A stretch of DNA of 64,000 nt from JALYUA01 sp038203955 (lineage in GTDB: Bacteria; Acidobacteriota; Thermoanaerobaculia; UBA5066; Gp7-AA6), in contig JBBRDK010000004.1 in assembly GCA_038203955.1 (NCBI GenBank), positions 10,115 through 74,114 of the forward strand. Direction: 5' to 3'. A program made the position numbers and the translations under genes. The notes beneath the pieces were generated by a model that saw only the letters and a program-made list of their open reading frames with translations, ran no database searches and was not told the DNA's origin. This document shows, piece by piece, positions 1-9,109 of the stretch (the stretch's first letter is position 1; the number at the start of each line of letters is the position of its first letter).

Positions 1-2
1 AC

Positions 3-1331
3 TCGGAGATCCCGGCGGCGTCGACCATCACGTCCGGAGTCTTCGACGACACGAACTTCTCGGGCAACGTCAGCCAGCTCACTCCGTTGGGCGGCGTGTT
101 CCAGCTCGGTTTCAACGGGACACGCGAGACGACGAACAACACGTTCGCCCAGGTGAATCCCTCTTATGGAGGCGGCCTCATCCTCTCGATGAACCAGCCG
201 CTCCTGCGCAACTTCGGCCACCTCCCGACCACGTGGCTGATAACGATCGCGCGCAACACTCGCGATTCTGCGTATCAGGACCTGCTTCGATCCGTGCAGG
301 CTACGGTCAACTCGGTCGAGCAGGCGTACTGGGACCTCGTCTACTCGCTCCAGAACCTCGAAGTGAAGCGTGAGTCGCTGCGCATCGCACAGGAATTGAA
401 CCGAATCACGCGCATCAAGATCGACGTCGGCTCTCTCGCTCCGATCGACATCACGCAGACCGAAGTCGGGATCGCGATCGCCGAGCAGGACATCATCACC
501 GCGGAGGGCCAGATCGGAGACGCGCAGGACCGGCTCAAGCGGCAATTGAATTTCGTCGGGCCGGCGCAGGTCACCATCCCGATCGTTCCGACGGATCAGC
601 TCTTGACGGAAGACGTTTCGATACGGGTCGAGGAGGGAACGGCGCTGGCCCTCAAGCGGCGCCCCGAGATCCTTTCGACGGGATATCAGGTCGCCTCCGA
701 CGAGATCCGCTACGAGTACTACAGCAACCAGACGCTGCCAGCGTTGAACCTCGTGGGAAGCTACGGGTCGCGAGGGCTCGCCGGGATGTCGGTCGATCCC
801 CTGACCGGAGTGGTGACGGACACGAACTTTTCGCAGACTTTTCAGGATGTCCTGAACCGCCGCAACAAGAATTGGTCCGTCGGCCTCAACTTCTCGTATC
901 CGATCCTGAACCGCAGCGCGAGGGGCGCAAAAGGGGTGGCGCGCTACACCTTCGAATCCGACAAGGCGAGGCTCGCCACCGTCCAGCAGAACGTGATCGT
1001 CGAGGTCCGCGGGGCGGCCCGGGCGATCGACACCGCGCGGCGGTCCATCCTCGCGGCTCGGAAGGGGCGGGAGCTCGCCGAGCGCAACCTGGACGCCGAG
1101 AAGAAAAAGTTCGACAACGGCATGAGCACGACGTTCCAGGTCAATCAGATCCAGCGCGACCTCTCCGCGGCGCGGACCAACGAACAGGCGGCGCTGGCCA
1201 TCTACCGCAAGGCGCTTTCGCAGTATCACTACGCCATCGCCGACAACCTCGACTGGAAGGGAATTCAGGTCGAGGGCATGCCGGATTCGGCGCCCCCGCC
1301 CATAGCGGACGTGAGGCCCGGCAGCCGGTGA
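3..1331 (+). CDS. TolC-family outer membrane efflux protein, 5' partial
   Basis: Outer membrane channel of the TolC/OEP family, which joins inner-membrane pumps to the exterior through a periplasmic alpha-helical tunnel. The frame is open from the first bases, so the signal peptide and N-terminal part lie outside the window. About 440 residues remain. Two long helical hairpins are visible (near 300-560 and 980-1250), rich in Ala, Gln and Glu as in OEP coiled coils, with beta-strand-like segments such as LNFSYPILNR between them. It is followed by a YIP1-like membrane protein with a 4-base overlap and then an ABC ATPase, which suggests a MacAB-TolC type exporter whose other subunits lie upstream. 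The family call is firm; the substrate is unknown. Confidence 0.9.
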   Translation, partial: SEIPAASTITSGVFDDTNFSGNVSQLTPLGGVFQLGFNGTRETTNNTFAQVNPSYGGGLILSMNQPLLRNFGHLPTTWLITIARNTRDSAYQDLLRSVQATVNSVEQAYWDLVYSLQNLEVKRESLRIAQELNRITRIKIDVGSLAPIDITQTEVGIAIAEQDIITAEGQIGDAQDRLKRQLNFVGPAQVTIPIVPTDQLLTEDVSIRVEEGTALALKRRPEILSTGYQVASDEIRYEYYSNQTLPALNLVGSYGSRGLAGMSVDPLTGVVTDTNFSQTFQDVLNRRNKNWSVGLNFSYPILNRSARGAKGVARYTFESDKARLATVQQNVIVEVRGAARAIDTARRSILAARKGRELAERNLDAEKKKFDNGMSTTFQVNQIQRDLSAARTNEQAALAIYRKALSQYHYAIADNLDWKGIQVEGMPDSAPPPIADVRPGSR

Positions 1332-2065
1332 GCGATTCGCGAGCCGCGGCGCCGACCCCGGCGCCGCAGGCCGTTTCGGCGGCGGCGCGGGTGATTGGCA
1401 CTTTCTTCTCCCCGGTCCCGACTTTTCAGTCGATCGCCGCGCGCCCGGGATTCCTCCTGCCGCTGGCCCTCTGGATCGCCGCGTCTCTTCTCGTCAGCGC
1501 CTTCATCCTTCCGCGCATGGACTACGAGGGCATGACCCGCGCGCGCCTCGAGAAGGCCGGCCAGTCGATCCCGGAGGACCGGATCCAGGCGCAGGTCGCG
1601 ATGCAGAAGCGGATCGCGCCGAAGATCACGATCGCGATCGGCGCCCTGGCGCCGGTGATCATCACGCTCCTGGTCACGCTCGTTTTCTGGGCGTCGTTCA
1701 AGGCGTTCGGTTGGGACTTCTCCTTCAGGCAGGGGATCGGAGTCACGTCCCACGCGTTCCTTCCGGGGGTGCTCGGGGCCCTGATCCTGATCCCTGTCCT
1801 CTCGTCGAAGGAGACGATCGACCCTCAGAACATGAGCGACCTGCTCCGCTCCAACCTCGGTTTTCTGGTCGAACGGAAGGCCTCGCCGGCGCTCCATTCG
1901 CTTTTGGGCTCGCTCGACCTGTTCGCCATCTGGACCATGGTGCTTCTGACGATCGGATACGCCGCGGCTGCCCGGGTCTCCCGCAAGGCCGCCGGGAGCA
2001 TCGTCGTGGCCCTCTGGGCGCTGTACATTCTCGGCAAGGCGGGGCTGGCCGCCCTGTTCTCCTAG
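1328..2065 (+). CDS. YIP1-family integral membrane protein
   Basis: About 245 residues. The GTG start overlaps the tolC-like stop codon (GTGA), implying translational coupling. After a short Ala/Pro-rich N-terminus the segment FFSPVPTFQSIAARPGFLLP and four to five hydrophobic helices match bacterial YIP1-family proteins, which often sit beside ABC exporters and whose role is not established. A charged stretch (about residues 65-95) separates helix 1 from the rest. The frame is open far upstream of 1328 inside the tolC-like gene, but the protein-like region starts only here. Start fairly sure, function unknown. Confidence 0.75.
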   Translation: MSDSRAAAPTPAPQAVSAAARVIGTFFSPVPTFQSIAARPGFLLPLALWIAASLLVSAFILPRMDYEGMTRARLEKAGQSIPEDRIQAQVAMQKRIAPKITIAIGALAPVIITLLVTLVFWASFKAFGWDFSFRQGIGVTSHAFLPGVLGALILIPVLSSKETIDPQNMSDLLRSNLGFLVERKASPALHSLLGSLDLFAIWTMVLLTIGYAAAARVSRKAAGSIVVALWALYILGKAGLAALFS

Positions 2066-2142
2066 GAGCGGCTCCTGAGACCGATTGACACAACCCTGCG
2101 CTCCCGAATCCGTATGAATCCCCAAAAGGACACGACATCGCC

Positions 2143-2841
2143 ATGCTGATCGACATCCGGGACATCACGAAGGTCTACCAGATGGGACAGGAGCAGGTGC
2201 ACGCCCTGTCCGGGGTCACCGTGGGGGTCGACCGGGGCGAGTACGTCGCCGTCATGGGGCCGTCCGGCTCCGGCAAGTCGACGTTGATGAACCTCATCGG
2301 ATGCCTCGACACGCCGAGCTCGGGCTCTTACGTCCTGAATGGCCGTGAGGTCGCACAGATGACGGACGACGAGCTGGCGGCGATCCGCAACCAGGAGATC
2401 GGCTTCGTGTTCCAGACGTTCAATCTGCTGCCCCGCACGAGCGCCCTCCAGCAGGTCGAGCTGCCTCTCGTCTACTCCGGGCTCGGCCGCAAGGAGCGGC
2501 GAGAGCGCGCGATCAAGTCGCTCGAATCCGTCGGTCTCGCTGACCGGATGACGCATCAGCCGAACGAGATGTCCGGCGGCCAGCGGCAACGCGTCGCGGT
2601 CGCGCGCGCGCTGATCAACAACCCCTCCATCCTGCTCGCCGACGAGCCGACCGGGAACCTGGACTCTCAAACCGGCAACGAAATCATGGCCCTCTTCGAG
2701 GATCTGAACCGCCGCGGCAACACGATCGTCCTCGTGACCCACGAGGAAGACGTCGCCGCCCACGCCCGCCGGATCGTCCGGCTGCGCGACGGCAAGATCC
2801 GGGAGGACCAGCCGAACGATCCCGCCGCCGTGGCGAGGTGA
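2143..2841 (+). CDS. ABC transporter ATP-binding protein (MacB/LolD type)
   Basis: A 232-residue cytoplasmic ATPase that powers an ABC exporter. It shows a Walker A motif (GPSGSGKST, about residue 39), Q-loop (VFQTFNLLP), signature MSGGQRQRVAVARAL, Walker B with ILLADEPTGNLD and switch histidine LVTHEED. The signature and NLD extension are typical of the LolD/MacB/FtsE subfamily. A perfect -35 hexamer TTGACA lies at 2085-2090 but no convincing -10 follows at normal spacing; AAAGGA precedes the ATG at a rather long distance. No permease gene follows, because the next gene is convergent, so the membrane partner must be upstream of the window or elsewhere. Confidence 0.93.
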   Translation: MLIDIRDITKVYQMGQEQVHALSGVTVGVDRGEYVAVMGPSGSGKSTLMNLIGCLDTPSSGSYVLNGREVAQMTDDELAAIRNQEIGFVFQTFNLLPRTSALQQVELPLVYSGLGRKERRERAIKSLESVGLADRMTHQPNEMSGGQRQRVAVARALINNPSILLADEPTGNLDSQTGNEIMALFEDLNRRGNTIVLVTHEEDVAAHARRIVRLRDGKIREDQPNDPAAVAR

Positions 2842-2844
2842 AGG

Positions 2845-2930
2845 AGTTATCAGTTTTCAGTAGTCAGTTATCAGGCGTCGCCGATGGCGGCGTTCCAAGA
2901 CTGAAAACTCAAGACTGACAACTGAAGACT
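2845..2930. repeat. Inverted pair of heptamer tandem repeats between convergent genes
   Basis: The left arm holds four 7-mers (GTTATCA, GTTTTCA, GTAGTCA, GTTATCA; about 2846-2873). The right arm, 2897-2930, holds AAGACTG, AAAACTC, AAGACTG, ACAACTG, AAGACT. The arms are largely complementary, so either transcript could fold a long imperfect hairpin, possibly a bidirectional terminator between the ABC gene and the convergent acylase. The acylase stop codon lies in the last heptamer. Confidence 0.7.
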
Positions 2931-5349
2931 ATTTCCGCTCCAGCTCCAACACCTTCGCCTCGTCGTCCTTTCCGATCGTGAAATATCGGCCGGCCTTCCA
3001 CATGGGAAGAAAGTTCCGGTAGCCGCTCGAGAACGGGTTGCCGGACTGGCCGGTCGTGTGCACATAGAGCGACGCCGGCAGGTCGGAGAGGTCGATGATC
3101 TCGCGGATGCTCGGCCCGTCGGTCATGCGGAAGCTCCCGTCTCGCCGGTACGCGCCCACATTCACCGTGGAGGCGTCGCCGCCCTGCCCGGTCTCCAGAC
3201 TGAAGAACCGGGACAGCACGGGGACTCCGTCGAAAGCGGCGTGAGGAAAGCGCGCCCGGTGCAGCCGCTCCCAGCGCCAGTTGCGTTGATCCGCGCCGAG
3301 ACGCGCGCGCAGAAGAGCGACCGCTTTCGACAGGGTCGCGCTCTTCCACTCCCCGCACGTCTCTCGCCGGGGCGTCCTCACGTCGTCGCACCACGGCGAA
3401 TCGGCGGCGAGCGAATGGATCAGGAAGCGCGAGCGCACCGCCGGGGCTGCGGGCTCGCCGAGCTCGTCCTCGGGCATGGCTGAGAGCGCCGCGTACCAGG
3501 CGGCGTAGATCGACGCGGGCACCGAATCGGGTGAGAAGTCGCCCTTCCACCCGCGCAGGCGCGCGAGCGCCGCGGCGCTCAAGCCGTCGGAGGGGCGCGT
3601 GTCGAGCAGGAGCGGAAGGAGGTCGCGGGCCTGGTACGACACGCGGTCCAGCTGAATGGCCCGGATGTCCTCGCGCGTCAACCGCGGGGTCGAGACGATC
3701 CGGTCCTCGATGCGGCGCGCGCGATAGGGCTCGGGCCAGTCTCGGGCGAGCGGCCACGGGTACGCGTCGGAGACGACGCGGTTGTTGGCCGTGACGACGT
3801 ACCCGCGCGCGGGATCGAGGGTCCTCGGGAGCCGCTCGAAGGGAATGAATCCCGCCCAGTCGTCCTCGCCGTCTCCCGGGACGGGCAGGAGGCCGTCCGA
3901 GCGGGGACGGATCGGAATGGCGCCGGACGCCGCGTATCCGATGTGCCCGTCGACGTCGGCGTAGACGAAATTCTGTCCCGGCGCGTGGAGCAGGGCGGCT
4001 CCCGCGAGGAAGGTCGTCCAGTCCTTCGCCTCGTCGATCGTCAGGAACGCTTCTCCGGTCCGGTCGCCCGGGTCGAGCCCGGTCCAGCGCAGAGAGACGG
4101 GGGCCGACAGCCGGTCCGCGCCGGCGATCACGTCAGTCACCACGGGCCCGTGAACCGTCGTCCGAACCGGAAGACGAACGTCCTCACCCCCGCGCACGCG
4201 AAGCACCTCCATCCGCGTTTCGAAAGGGATCGATTGCCCCTTCCAGAGGTAGCGGGTGGGGTCCCGGGGATCGAGGCGCTCGAGGTAGAGGTCCTGCACG
4301 TCCGGCTCGAGATTGGTGAGGCCCCAGGCGATCCGATCGTTGTGGCCGATCACGATCCCCGGGAGGCCGGGCAGCGTCGCGCCTTCGACGGCGACTCCCG
4401 GCGCTTCGAGGCGTGCCAGGTACCAGATCGAAGGCGTCCTCAGGCCGAGATGGGGATCGTTGGCGAGGAGCGGTTTGCCGGACCGGGTGCGCGAGCCGGC
4501 GACGACCCAGCTGTTGCTGCCGACCGCTTCGCCGCCGAAGCCGAGACGCGCCGCCAGCGCGAAGGCGTCTTCGAGCGACTGCCACTCGGCCCGCGAGGGC
4601 GTCCTCCGCATTCGCGGGCGGGCGCGGGGACGCGGGGCGAAAGCCGGTGCGGCCGCGCCAACGGGCGCCTGCCACTCCTCGTCGCGCAGAATCGTCGGCG
4701 CCGCGGGAACGAGGGGAAGGAGCTCCGCGGCGCGTTCCGGCCCGACCCGGGCGACCAGCTTCGCCCGCCGAATCTCTGCCGCCGCGTTCCCGGCGAGGTC
4801 CCACGCCATCAGCTTCGACCAGACGAGGCAGTCCGCGTCGTCGAAGGGCTCGATGCGGATCCGGAGGACCGTGGTCTCGATCGGCCGGGCCATGCTCGCG
4901 GCGAGGTAGGCATTGACCCCGGATCGATAGGCGGAGAGGCGGCGCCGCGCCCCGGGAGAAAGACCCGAAAGCGCGCTTTCGGCGGCGCGGCGAAAGCCGA
5001 CCGTGCGGAGAAACCGGTCGGTCGGAAGCAGCTTCGGCCCGAGCGCTTCCGCGAGCCGTCCGGAGCCCACCCGTCGCTGAAGCTCCATCTGCCAGAGGCG
5101 GTCCCTGGCGTGCGCCCACCCGAGGCCGAACAGCGCTTCCTCGAAGGTCGCCGCCCGGATTGTCGGCACGCCCCGCCGATCCGTCTCGATTCGAATCGGG
5201 CGGTGGATTCCGGGGACGCGCAGGCGTCCGCCGCGGACGGGGAAGGTCGAAAGGATCAGCGCGGCGATCGCGAAGAGCGCCACTCCGCCGAGGAACGCGA
5301 TCCCGGTCAGGATCTTCCTGGCCGGCCCGCTGGTCCGCGTTCGGCGCAC
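2929..5349 (-). CDS. Penicillin acylase family (Ntn) hydrolase
   Basis: About 806 residues. Members are made as precursors that cut themselves; the new N-terminal Ser hydrolyses amides such as beta-lactam side chains or acyl-homoserine lactones. The Gly-Ser-Asn motif expected at the cleavage site is seen as GSNSWVVAG (Ser about residue 278), followed by LLANDPHLG and later HGPVVTD and YVVTANNRV, all family hallmarks. One N-terminal membrane/signal helix (ILTGIAFLGGVALFAIAALI) predicts export. The GTG at 5349, just after the upstream M61 stop, is the best start; AGGAG is very close to it, so a slightly different start is possible. Substrate cannot be read from sequence. It forms a two-gene unit with the M61 peptidase. 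Confidence 0.88.
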   Translation of the reverse strand: MRRTRTSGPARKILTGIAFLGGVALFAIAALILSTFPVRGGRLRVPGIHRPIRIETDRRGVPTIRAATFEEALFGLGWAHARDRLWQMELQRRVGSGRLAEALGPKLLPTDRFLRTVGFRRAAESALSGLSPGARRRLSAYRSGVNAYLAASMARPIETTVLRIRIEPFDDADCLVWSKLMAWDLAGNAAAEIRRAKLVARVGPERAAELLPLVPAAPTILRDEEWQAPVGAAAPAFAPRPRARPRMRRTPSRAEWQSLEDAFALAARLGFGGEAVGSNSWVVAGSRTRSGKPLLANDPHLGLRTPSIWYLARLEAPGVAVEGATLPGLPGIVIGHNDRIAWGLTNLEPDVQDLYLERLDPRDPTRYLWKGQSIPFETRMEVLRVRGGEDVRLPVRTTVHGPVVTDVIAGADRLSAPVSLRWTGLDPGDRTGEAFLTIDEAKDWTTFLAGAALLHAPGQNFVYADVDGHIGYAASGAIPIRPRSDGLLPVPGDGEDDWAGFIPFERLPRTLDPARGYVVTANNRVVSDAYPWPLARDWPEPYRARRIEDRIVSTPRLTREDIRAIQLDRVSYQARDLLPLLLDTRPSDGLSAAALARLRGWKGDFSPDSVPASIYAAWYAALSAMPEDELGEPAAPAVRSRFLIHSLAADSPWCDDVRTPRRETCGEWKSATLSKAVALLRARLGADQRNWRWERLHRARFPHAAFDGVPVLSRFFSLETGQGGDASTVNVGAYRRDGSFRMTDGPSIREIIDLSDLPASLYVHTTGQSGNPFSSGYRNFLPMWKAGRYFTIGKDDEAKVLELERK

Positions 5350-5351
5350 TC

Positions 5352-7247
5352 CTACTTCACGGAGGCGGAAGAGACGAGCGGCCGGACGATCGACGTCAGA
5401 ACATCCGGTCTTCCCGCGTCGCGTTCGAGCCGGGGATATCGCTCTCCGCCGGAATACTCCAGGCGGTACGTCCGATAGAACTCCCCGTTTTCGACGAGGA
5501 GCTCGACGGGCGCCTGGAGAGAGCCCCGGACGGCCTCCCGCAGCGATTCGCGGCTCCAGTGCCGGCCGTTGACCGCGACCAGACGCATCCCCGGGCCGAG
5601 GCCCGCGCGGGCGGCAGGGGAATCGGGGACGACGTCCGGGATCACCCCATCCTCGCCCACCGCGAAGCCGAGCGAATAGCGCACGTCCGTCGTCTTGCCC
5701 GCCTGTTCGCGCGCCTTCTGTATCTCCGACGGCGTGTCGACCCAGGTCAGCCTCCATCCGCTCGAGAGGATGCCGTTCACCGGCGCCTGCGGAGAGGTCG
5801 ATTGGAGACGCTCCGTCCAGAACTTCTTCCAGTCCCAGGCCGCGACCCGGTTCAGGGACGCGAAGACGTCTTCGGCCGCATAGGGCTCGACGGCCGGCGC
5901 GCCGTTCCTGGTGCCGAAGAAGAGGCGGCAGAAGTCGTCGAGGCTCTTCTTCCCGCGCGTCTCCCGGCGAATGAGGGTGTCCGCTTCGAGCCAGAGGAGA
6001 CTGCTCTCGGGATAGAAGTCCACGCCCCGCCTCCAGGACGCCCAGTCCGAGCGGGCGCCGTAGAGGACCTGAGCGGCGACCGCCGTGTCCGCGAGCGGCC
6101 GCCAGGACCGTCCCCGCGTCGCCTCCATGTCCGCCGCGGTGATCGCGAGGATCTCCCGGTACTGCTCGGCGGTCACGTTGCCCGTGCGCGCGGAGAGGAT
6201 CTCCCCCAGGTATTGCGTCAGGCCTTCGTACACCCAGAGAAGCTCGCCGCGCATGGGCTCGTCGAAGCGCCCCGGCATGAGGCCGGCGGGGCGGCGGAAC
6301 TTGCCGTTCCACGAGTGCACCATTTCGTGGGGCAGAAGATCGCCGAGGTTCGCCTTGCGCTTGTCCTCGTCGACCAGGGAGCGTTCGGCCACTCGATCGT
6401 CGCTCGACTGGTGGTGCTCGAGCCCGAAATGGGCGACCGAGTCGGACAGGGTCAGAAGAAAGTCGTAGTGCGCGTAAGGTCGGGAGCCGAAGAGGGCGCC
6501 GGTCTCCGCGACCAGGTTCTTCAGGGCGCGAAGGGTGTGGGCGGACATCTCGAGCGCGGCCTGGCTGTCCGCCGCGATGTCGACCCGGTGGGGGGGCGAG
6601 GAGTCGGATAGCGCGACCACCCGGAAGTACCGCCCGGCCAGCACGGGAGAGTCGACGAGCGTGGTCAGCGAAACCGGGGCGAAACGGATTACCTCTCCGC
6701 CGCCGCTCTCCTCGGTGAGAGCCGTGGCGTGGGACCAGCCCGCCGGAAGTCGCAGGCTCGCGGCGAACAGGAGGGAGTCTGCCTCCGTTCCTTTCGGGTA
6801 GACGAGCACCTGATTCCAGCTCACGATCGCGAGCGCCGCGGTGGCGGAGGACCCCGACGAAAACTGGCCCGTGGACGCCGGGGAGAGAAAGTCGAGGTCC
6901 ACCTCGATCTCGGAGACCCCCGCCGGAACCTCGCACCGCACGGCGTACATCTCGAGCGGGTCGCGCGTCCACGCGATCGGCCGGCCTTGCGCGGCGATGC
7001 GGAGTCCTCCGACGTCGGCGATGGGGCCCGTCGGCCCGTGCTCGCCGGGGATCCATTTCGGATAGAGCAGGGTGAGGGGGCCGGGCGGGGCGGGAATGGT
7101 CAGGCGCGCGTGAAAGATCTTCCGCGGCGCGTCGCTCGCGTCGAGATCCAGCCGGATCGTCCCGGCGGCCGGAAGCACAGCGGCGCACGCCGAGGCGAAG
7201 ACCGCCGCGCCCGCCAGTCGGAGAGCGCGTCGAACCGGGTTCGTCAT
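5352..7247 (-). CDS. M61 family glycyl aminopeptidase-like metalloprotease with PDZ domain
   Basis: A 631-residue secreted zinc peptidase. It has an N-terminal signal peptide (VRRALRLAGAAVFASACAAV), an M61 N-terminal beta domain (YPKWIPGEHGPTGP is a family signature), the zinc site HEMVHSW about residue 297 (HExxH) with the downstream Glu in LWVYEGLTQYLGE, and a C-terminal PDZ-like domain around GLGPGMRLVAVNGRHW. GAGGAGGA lies 5-7 bases before the ATG and fixes the start. It is the first gene of a two-gene unit with the acylase-like hydrolase, 2 bases apart, which suggests shared use in peptide or amide breakdown outside the cytoplasm. Confidence 0.9.
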   Translation of the reverse strand: MTNPVRRALRLAGAAVFASACAAVLPAAGTIRLDLDASDAPRKIFHARLTIPAPPGPLTLLYPKWIPGEHGPTGPIADVGGLRIAAQGRPIAWTRDPLEMYAVRCEVPAGVSEIEVDLDFLSPASTGQFSSGSSATAALAIVSWNQVLVYPKGTEADSLLFAASLRLPAGWSHATALTEESGGGEVIRFAPVSLTTLVDSPVLAGRYFRVVALSDSSPPHRVDIAADSQAALEMSAHTLRALKNLVAETGALFGSRPYAHYDFLLTLSDSVAHFGLEHHQSSDDRVAERSLVDEDKRKANLGDLLPHEMVHSWNGKFRRPAGLMPGRFDEPMRGELLWVYEGLTQYLGEILSARTGNVTAEQYREILAITAADMEATRGRSWRPLADTAVAAQVLYGARSDWASWRRGVDFYPESSLLWLEADTLIRRETRGKKSLDDFCRLFFGTRNGAPAVEPYAAEDVFASLNRVAAWDWKKFWTERLQSTSPQAPVNGILSSGWRLTWVDTPSEIQKAREQAGKTTDVRYSLGFAVGEDGVIPDVVPDSPAARAGLGPGMRLVAVNGRHWSRESLREAVRGSLQAPVELLVENGEFYRTYRLEYSGGERYPRLERDAGRPDVLTSIVRPLVSSASVK

Positions 7248-7399
7248 CGAGTCCTCCTCAACGAATCGAAAGATCTCAATGACGATATACCGTCGCTTCG
7301 CTCGCTGCGGGACGTGCCGTTCGCGCGGCGAACGGCACCGGCGAGCGGCTCGCCTGAGGGCTCGACCGCTCGCCTCGTCCCTCCGCTCGCTACGCGCCC

Positions 7400-7448
7400 G
7401 CAGCGTGAGCCTCCTCCCTCCCTTCGGTCGGGAGACTTCTCACGCTGC
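7400..7448. repeat. Long stem-loop in a gene-free region
   Basis: Perfect 10-base arms GCAGCGTGAG (7400-7409) and CTCACGCTGC (7439-7448) enclose a second possible hairpin (CTCCC...GGGAG with TTCGG inside). It sits in the 400-base gap 7248-7647 between the divergent-side end of the M61 gene and the end of the hemerythrin gene, where I see no coding sequence. It may be a processed transcript end, a REP-type element or a small structured RNA; nothing decides between these. Confidence 0.5.
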
Positions 7449-7495
7449 GAACGTAACCACGATCTCGACGGAAGCGCAGCTCTGCCCCCTCCGCT

Positions 7496-7535
7496 CCCTC
7501 TCCCCGCGCGCCGGGGGAGAGGGCTGGGGTTAGGG
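7496..7535. repeat. GC-rich palindromic repeat, copy 1
   Basis: The palindromic core CCCTCTCCCC...GGGGAGAGGG around GCGCGCC is followed by CTGGGGTTAGGG. Related copies lie at 7585-7621 and 61368-61415. Elements of the form GGGAGAGGGnnGGGGTGAGGG are widespread in intergenic DNA of many high-G+C bacteria; here they mark gene ends. Confidence 0.65.
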
Positions 7536-7584
7536 ACGGGACTCATCCGGAAAGGGGACGCCGGAAACAGACCTTGCTTGCGGC

Positions 7585-7621
7585 GTCCCCGCGCGCCGGG
7601 GAGAGGCCTGGGGTGAGGGGC
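7585..7621. repeat. GC-rich palindromic repeat, copy 2
   Basis: Core GTCCCCGCGCGCCGGGGAGAG followed by GCCTGGGGTGAGGGGC. Same family and orientation as the copy about 90 bases to the left, giving a tandem pair. Confidence 0.62.
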
Positions 7622-7647
7622 AAAAACCCGGTGGTCGGCGTCCGATG

Positions 7648-8280
7648 TCAGACCATTCCGGCCCTCTCCCTGAGCTCTTCCTTCAAGTCCATCATCTCGG
7701 CGCCCAGCTCTGCCAGGCGCTCGTCTCCGAAGAGCTTCTGCGCGGCGGGAAAGAGGTCGTCTTCCTCCTCCTCGACGTGGTGCTCCACGTTCTCCTTCAG
7801 GACCGTCACCTTCGCCTCGAACTGCGGGTCCTCTCCTCGCATCGGCTCGAGCTCCCGGAGGAGTGTCTTGACGATGTTGTGCTCCTCGAAGGACTCGCGG
7901 ACGATCTTCATGGGCTCCTTCTCCGCCGCCTCACGGAACGCCGGATAGAAGATCGTCTCTTCCAGCTGCGCGTGAACGTCGAGTTCCATCGAAATCTGCG
8001 CGACGATCTCCTTTCTCTCCGCCGAGCGTTCTTCGGCGGCCTCGTACTTTTTGAAGAGCCCGCGAACCTTCTCGTGGTCCTTCTTGAGCATTTCGACCGC
8101 ATCCGCCGGCCCGAGCTCGGCCTCTTCCTGCTCCCCGGTGGAGACGGGGATCATTCGGGTCAGCAGCCTCTTCGCCTCCTCGAGGCCCGACCGCTTCTTG
8201 CGGCCTGAGCCCGCGCGCGGCGACTTCTTTGCACCCGCCGGGCGGCGCTCCGAGTCGCGGCCGGTCTTTTCCTGTTCCAT
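7648..8280 (-). CDS. Hemerythrin HHE domain protein
   Basis: About 210 residues. Hemerythrin domains bind a di-iron (oxygen or NO responsive) centre in a four-helix bundle. The expected ligands appear as DHEKVRGLFKKYE, then HAQLEETIFYPAF (HxxxE), EEHNIVKTLLREL and HHVEEEEDDLFPA. A basic N-terminal tail (Lys/Arg-rich, residues 1-45) precedes the domain. The ATG at 8280 is chosen because AGGAG stands 7 bases before it; an in-frame start 54 bases further out lacks such a site. It stands alone on the minus strand. Probable cytoplasmic oxygen, iron or stress sensor or store; exact role unknown. Confidence 0.87.
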   Translation of the reverse strand: MEQEKTGRDSERRPAGAKKSPRAGSGRKKRSGLEEAKRLLTRMIPVSTGEQEEAELGPADAVEMLKKDHEKVRGLFKKYEAAEERSAERKEIVAQISMELDVHAQLEETIFYPAFREAAEKEPMKIVRESFEEHNIVKTLLRELEPMRGEDPQFEAKVTVLKENVEHHVEEEEDDLFPAAQKLFGDERLAELGAEMMDLKEELRERAGMV

Positions 8281-8396
8281 CGCCTTCTCCTGATTCTGGA
8301 CGGGACGAAATTGTCCCCGCTCGTCCGGCAGCAAGAAGCGTTCCGGTCGCGGTGCGCTGTCGTTGCGCCGTTGTACTCTCCCCGGCGGGAGACAGT

Positions 8397-9038
8397 CTGA
8401 AGAACGTTCTCTACCTCCACGGCTTCGCCTCCTCGCCCGCCGGCCGGAAGATCGAGCTCCTGCGCGCGATGCTGGAGCCCAAGGGGCTGCGGATCATCGC
8501 CCCCGACCTGAACATCCCGTCCTTCCAGAAGCTCGAGTTCAAGGCCATGGCCCGCGTGGCCTTCTGGGAAGCGAAAAAGCACATGCCCGCGGTCGTCGTC
8601 GGAAGCTCGCTCGGCGCTTTAGTCGCGCTCGAGCTCGCGCGAACGGCGCCCATTCCGTCCGCCGTCCTGCTGGCCCCGGCGCTCGGGTTCGGGCCACGCT
8701 GGACCGAAAAGCTGCCGGCGGGCGACCCGGTCCCGATGTTTCATTTCGGAGAGACCCGGATCCTCCCCATTCACCGCCGGTTTTTCGAACAGATCGCCAA
8801 GGTGGATGTCGAGACGGACCCTCCGAGGATCCCGACGGTCGTCATCATGGGGACGTCCGACGACGCCGTTCCGTACGGGGGAGTGGCGGCCGTCTGGGAG
8901 CGCTGGGAATCCTCGGGCGCTCTGCCGCCCGGGTCGAAACTGGTTTCGATCGCGGGCGGCGATCACGGTCTGGTCGCCCACGTCGCCCGGATCGCCGACG
9001 AGATCGTCGCCGCGGCGACGCCTCTCGTCCGAAGTTGA
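8397..9038 (+). CDS. YqiA-like alpha/beta hydrolase
   Basis: About 213 residues of the UPF0227/YqiA-like serine esterase group. The order is LYLHGFASSPAGRK (oxyanion strand), the nucleophile elbow VGSSLGALVAL (Ser about residue 73), an acid in IMGTSDDAVPY and the catalytic His in GGDHGL. There is no ATG or TTG near the true N-terminus. CTG at 8397 follows GGGAG at 5 bases; a GTG at 8352 in the same frame is the alternative and would add 15 residues that look unlike the family. Substrate unknown; related enzymes hydrolyse short acyl esters. Confidence 0.8.
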   Translation: MKNVLYLHGFASSPAGRKIELLRAMLEPKGLRIIAPDLNIPSFQKLEFKAMARVAFWEAKKHMPAVVVGSSLGALVALELARTAPIPSAVLLAPALGFGPRWTEKLPAGDPVPMFHFGETRILPIHRRFFEQIAKVDVETDPPRIPTVVIMGTSDDAVPYGGVAAVWERWESSGALPPGSKLVSIAGGDHGLVAHVARIADEIVAAATPLVRS

Positions 9039-9043
9039 AGCTC

Positions 9044-9071
9044 CTCTCGACTCTCGACTCTCCACTCTCAA
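9044..9071. repeat. Heptamer tandem repeat
   Basis: Four consecutive 7-mers CTCTCGA, CTCTCGA, CTCTCCA, CTCTCAA lie directly after the hydrolase stop codon, in the gap before the membrane protein. One of seven such loci in the window. Confidence 0.7.
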
Positions 9072-9091
9072 CTTCCTCCCCCAACTTCCCT

Positions 9092-9097
9092 TAAGAT
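9092..9097 (+). promoter_or_regulatory. Probable -10 box (TAAGAT) for the membrane protein gene
   Basis: TAAGAT ends 12 bases before the ATG at 9110, with no Shine-Dalgarno sequence between, so the transcript would have a leader of only a few bases. No clear -35 is seen. The same hexamer stands just before the glycosyltransferase start at 27133. Confidence 0.4.
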
Positions 9098-9109
9098 CGC
9101 TCGCTCACC

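Noticed and set aside
2929..7188. A single open frame of 1419 codons on the minus strand spanning acylase and M61 peptidase genes
   Set aside because: Only the 3' part (to 5349) encodes the acylase; the remainder is an Arg/Pro-rich shadow of the M61 gene in another frame, common in high-G+C DNA. Not a fusion protein.
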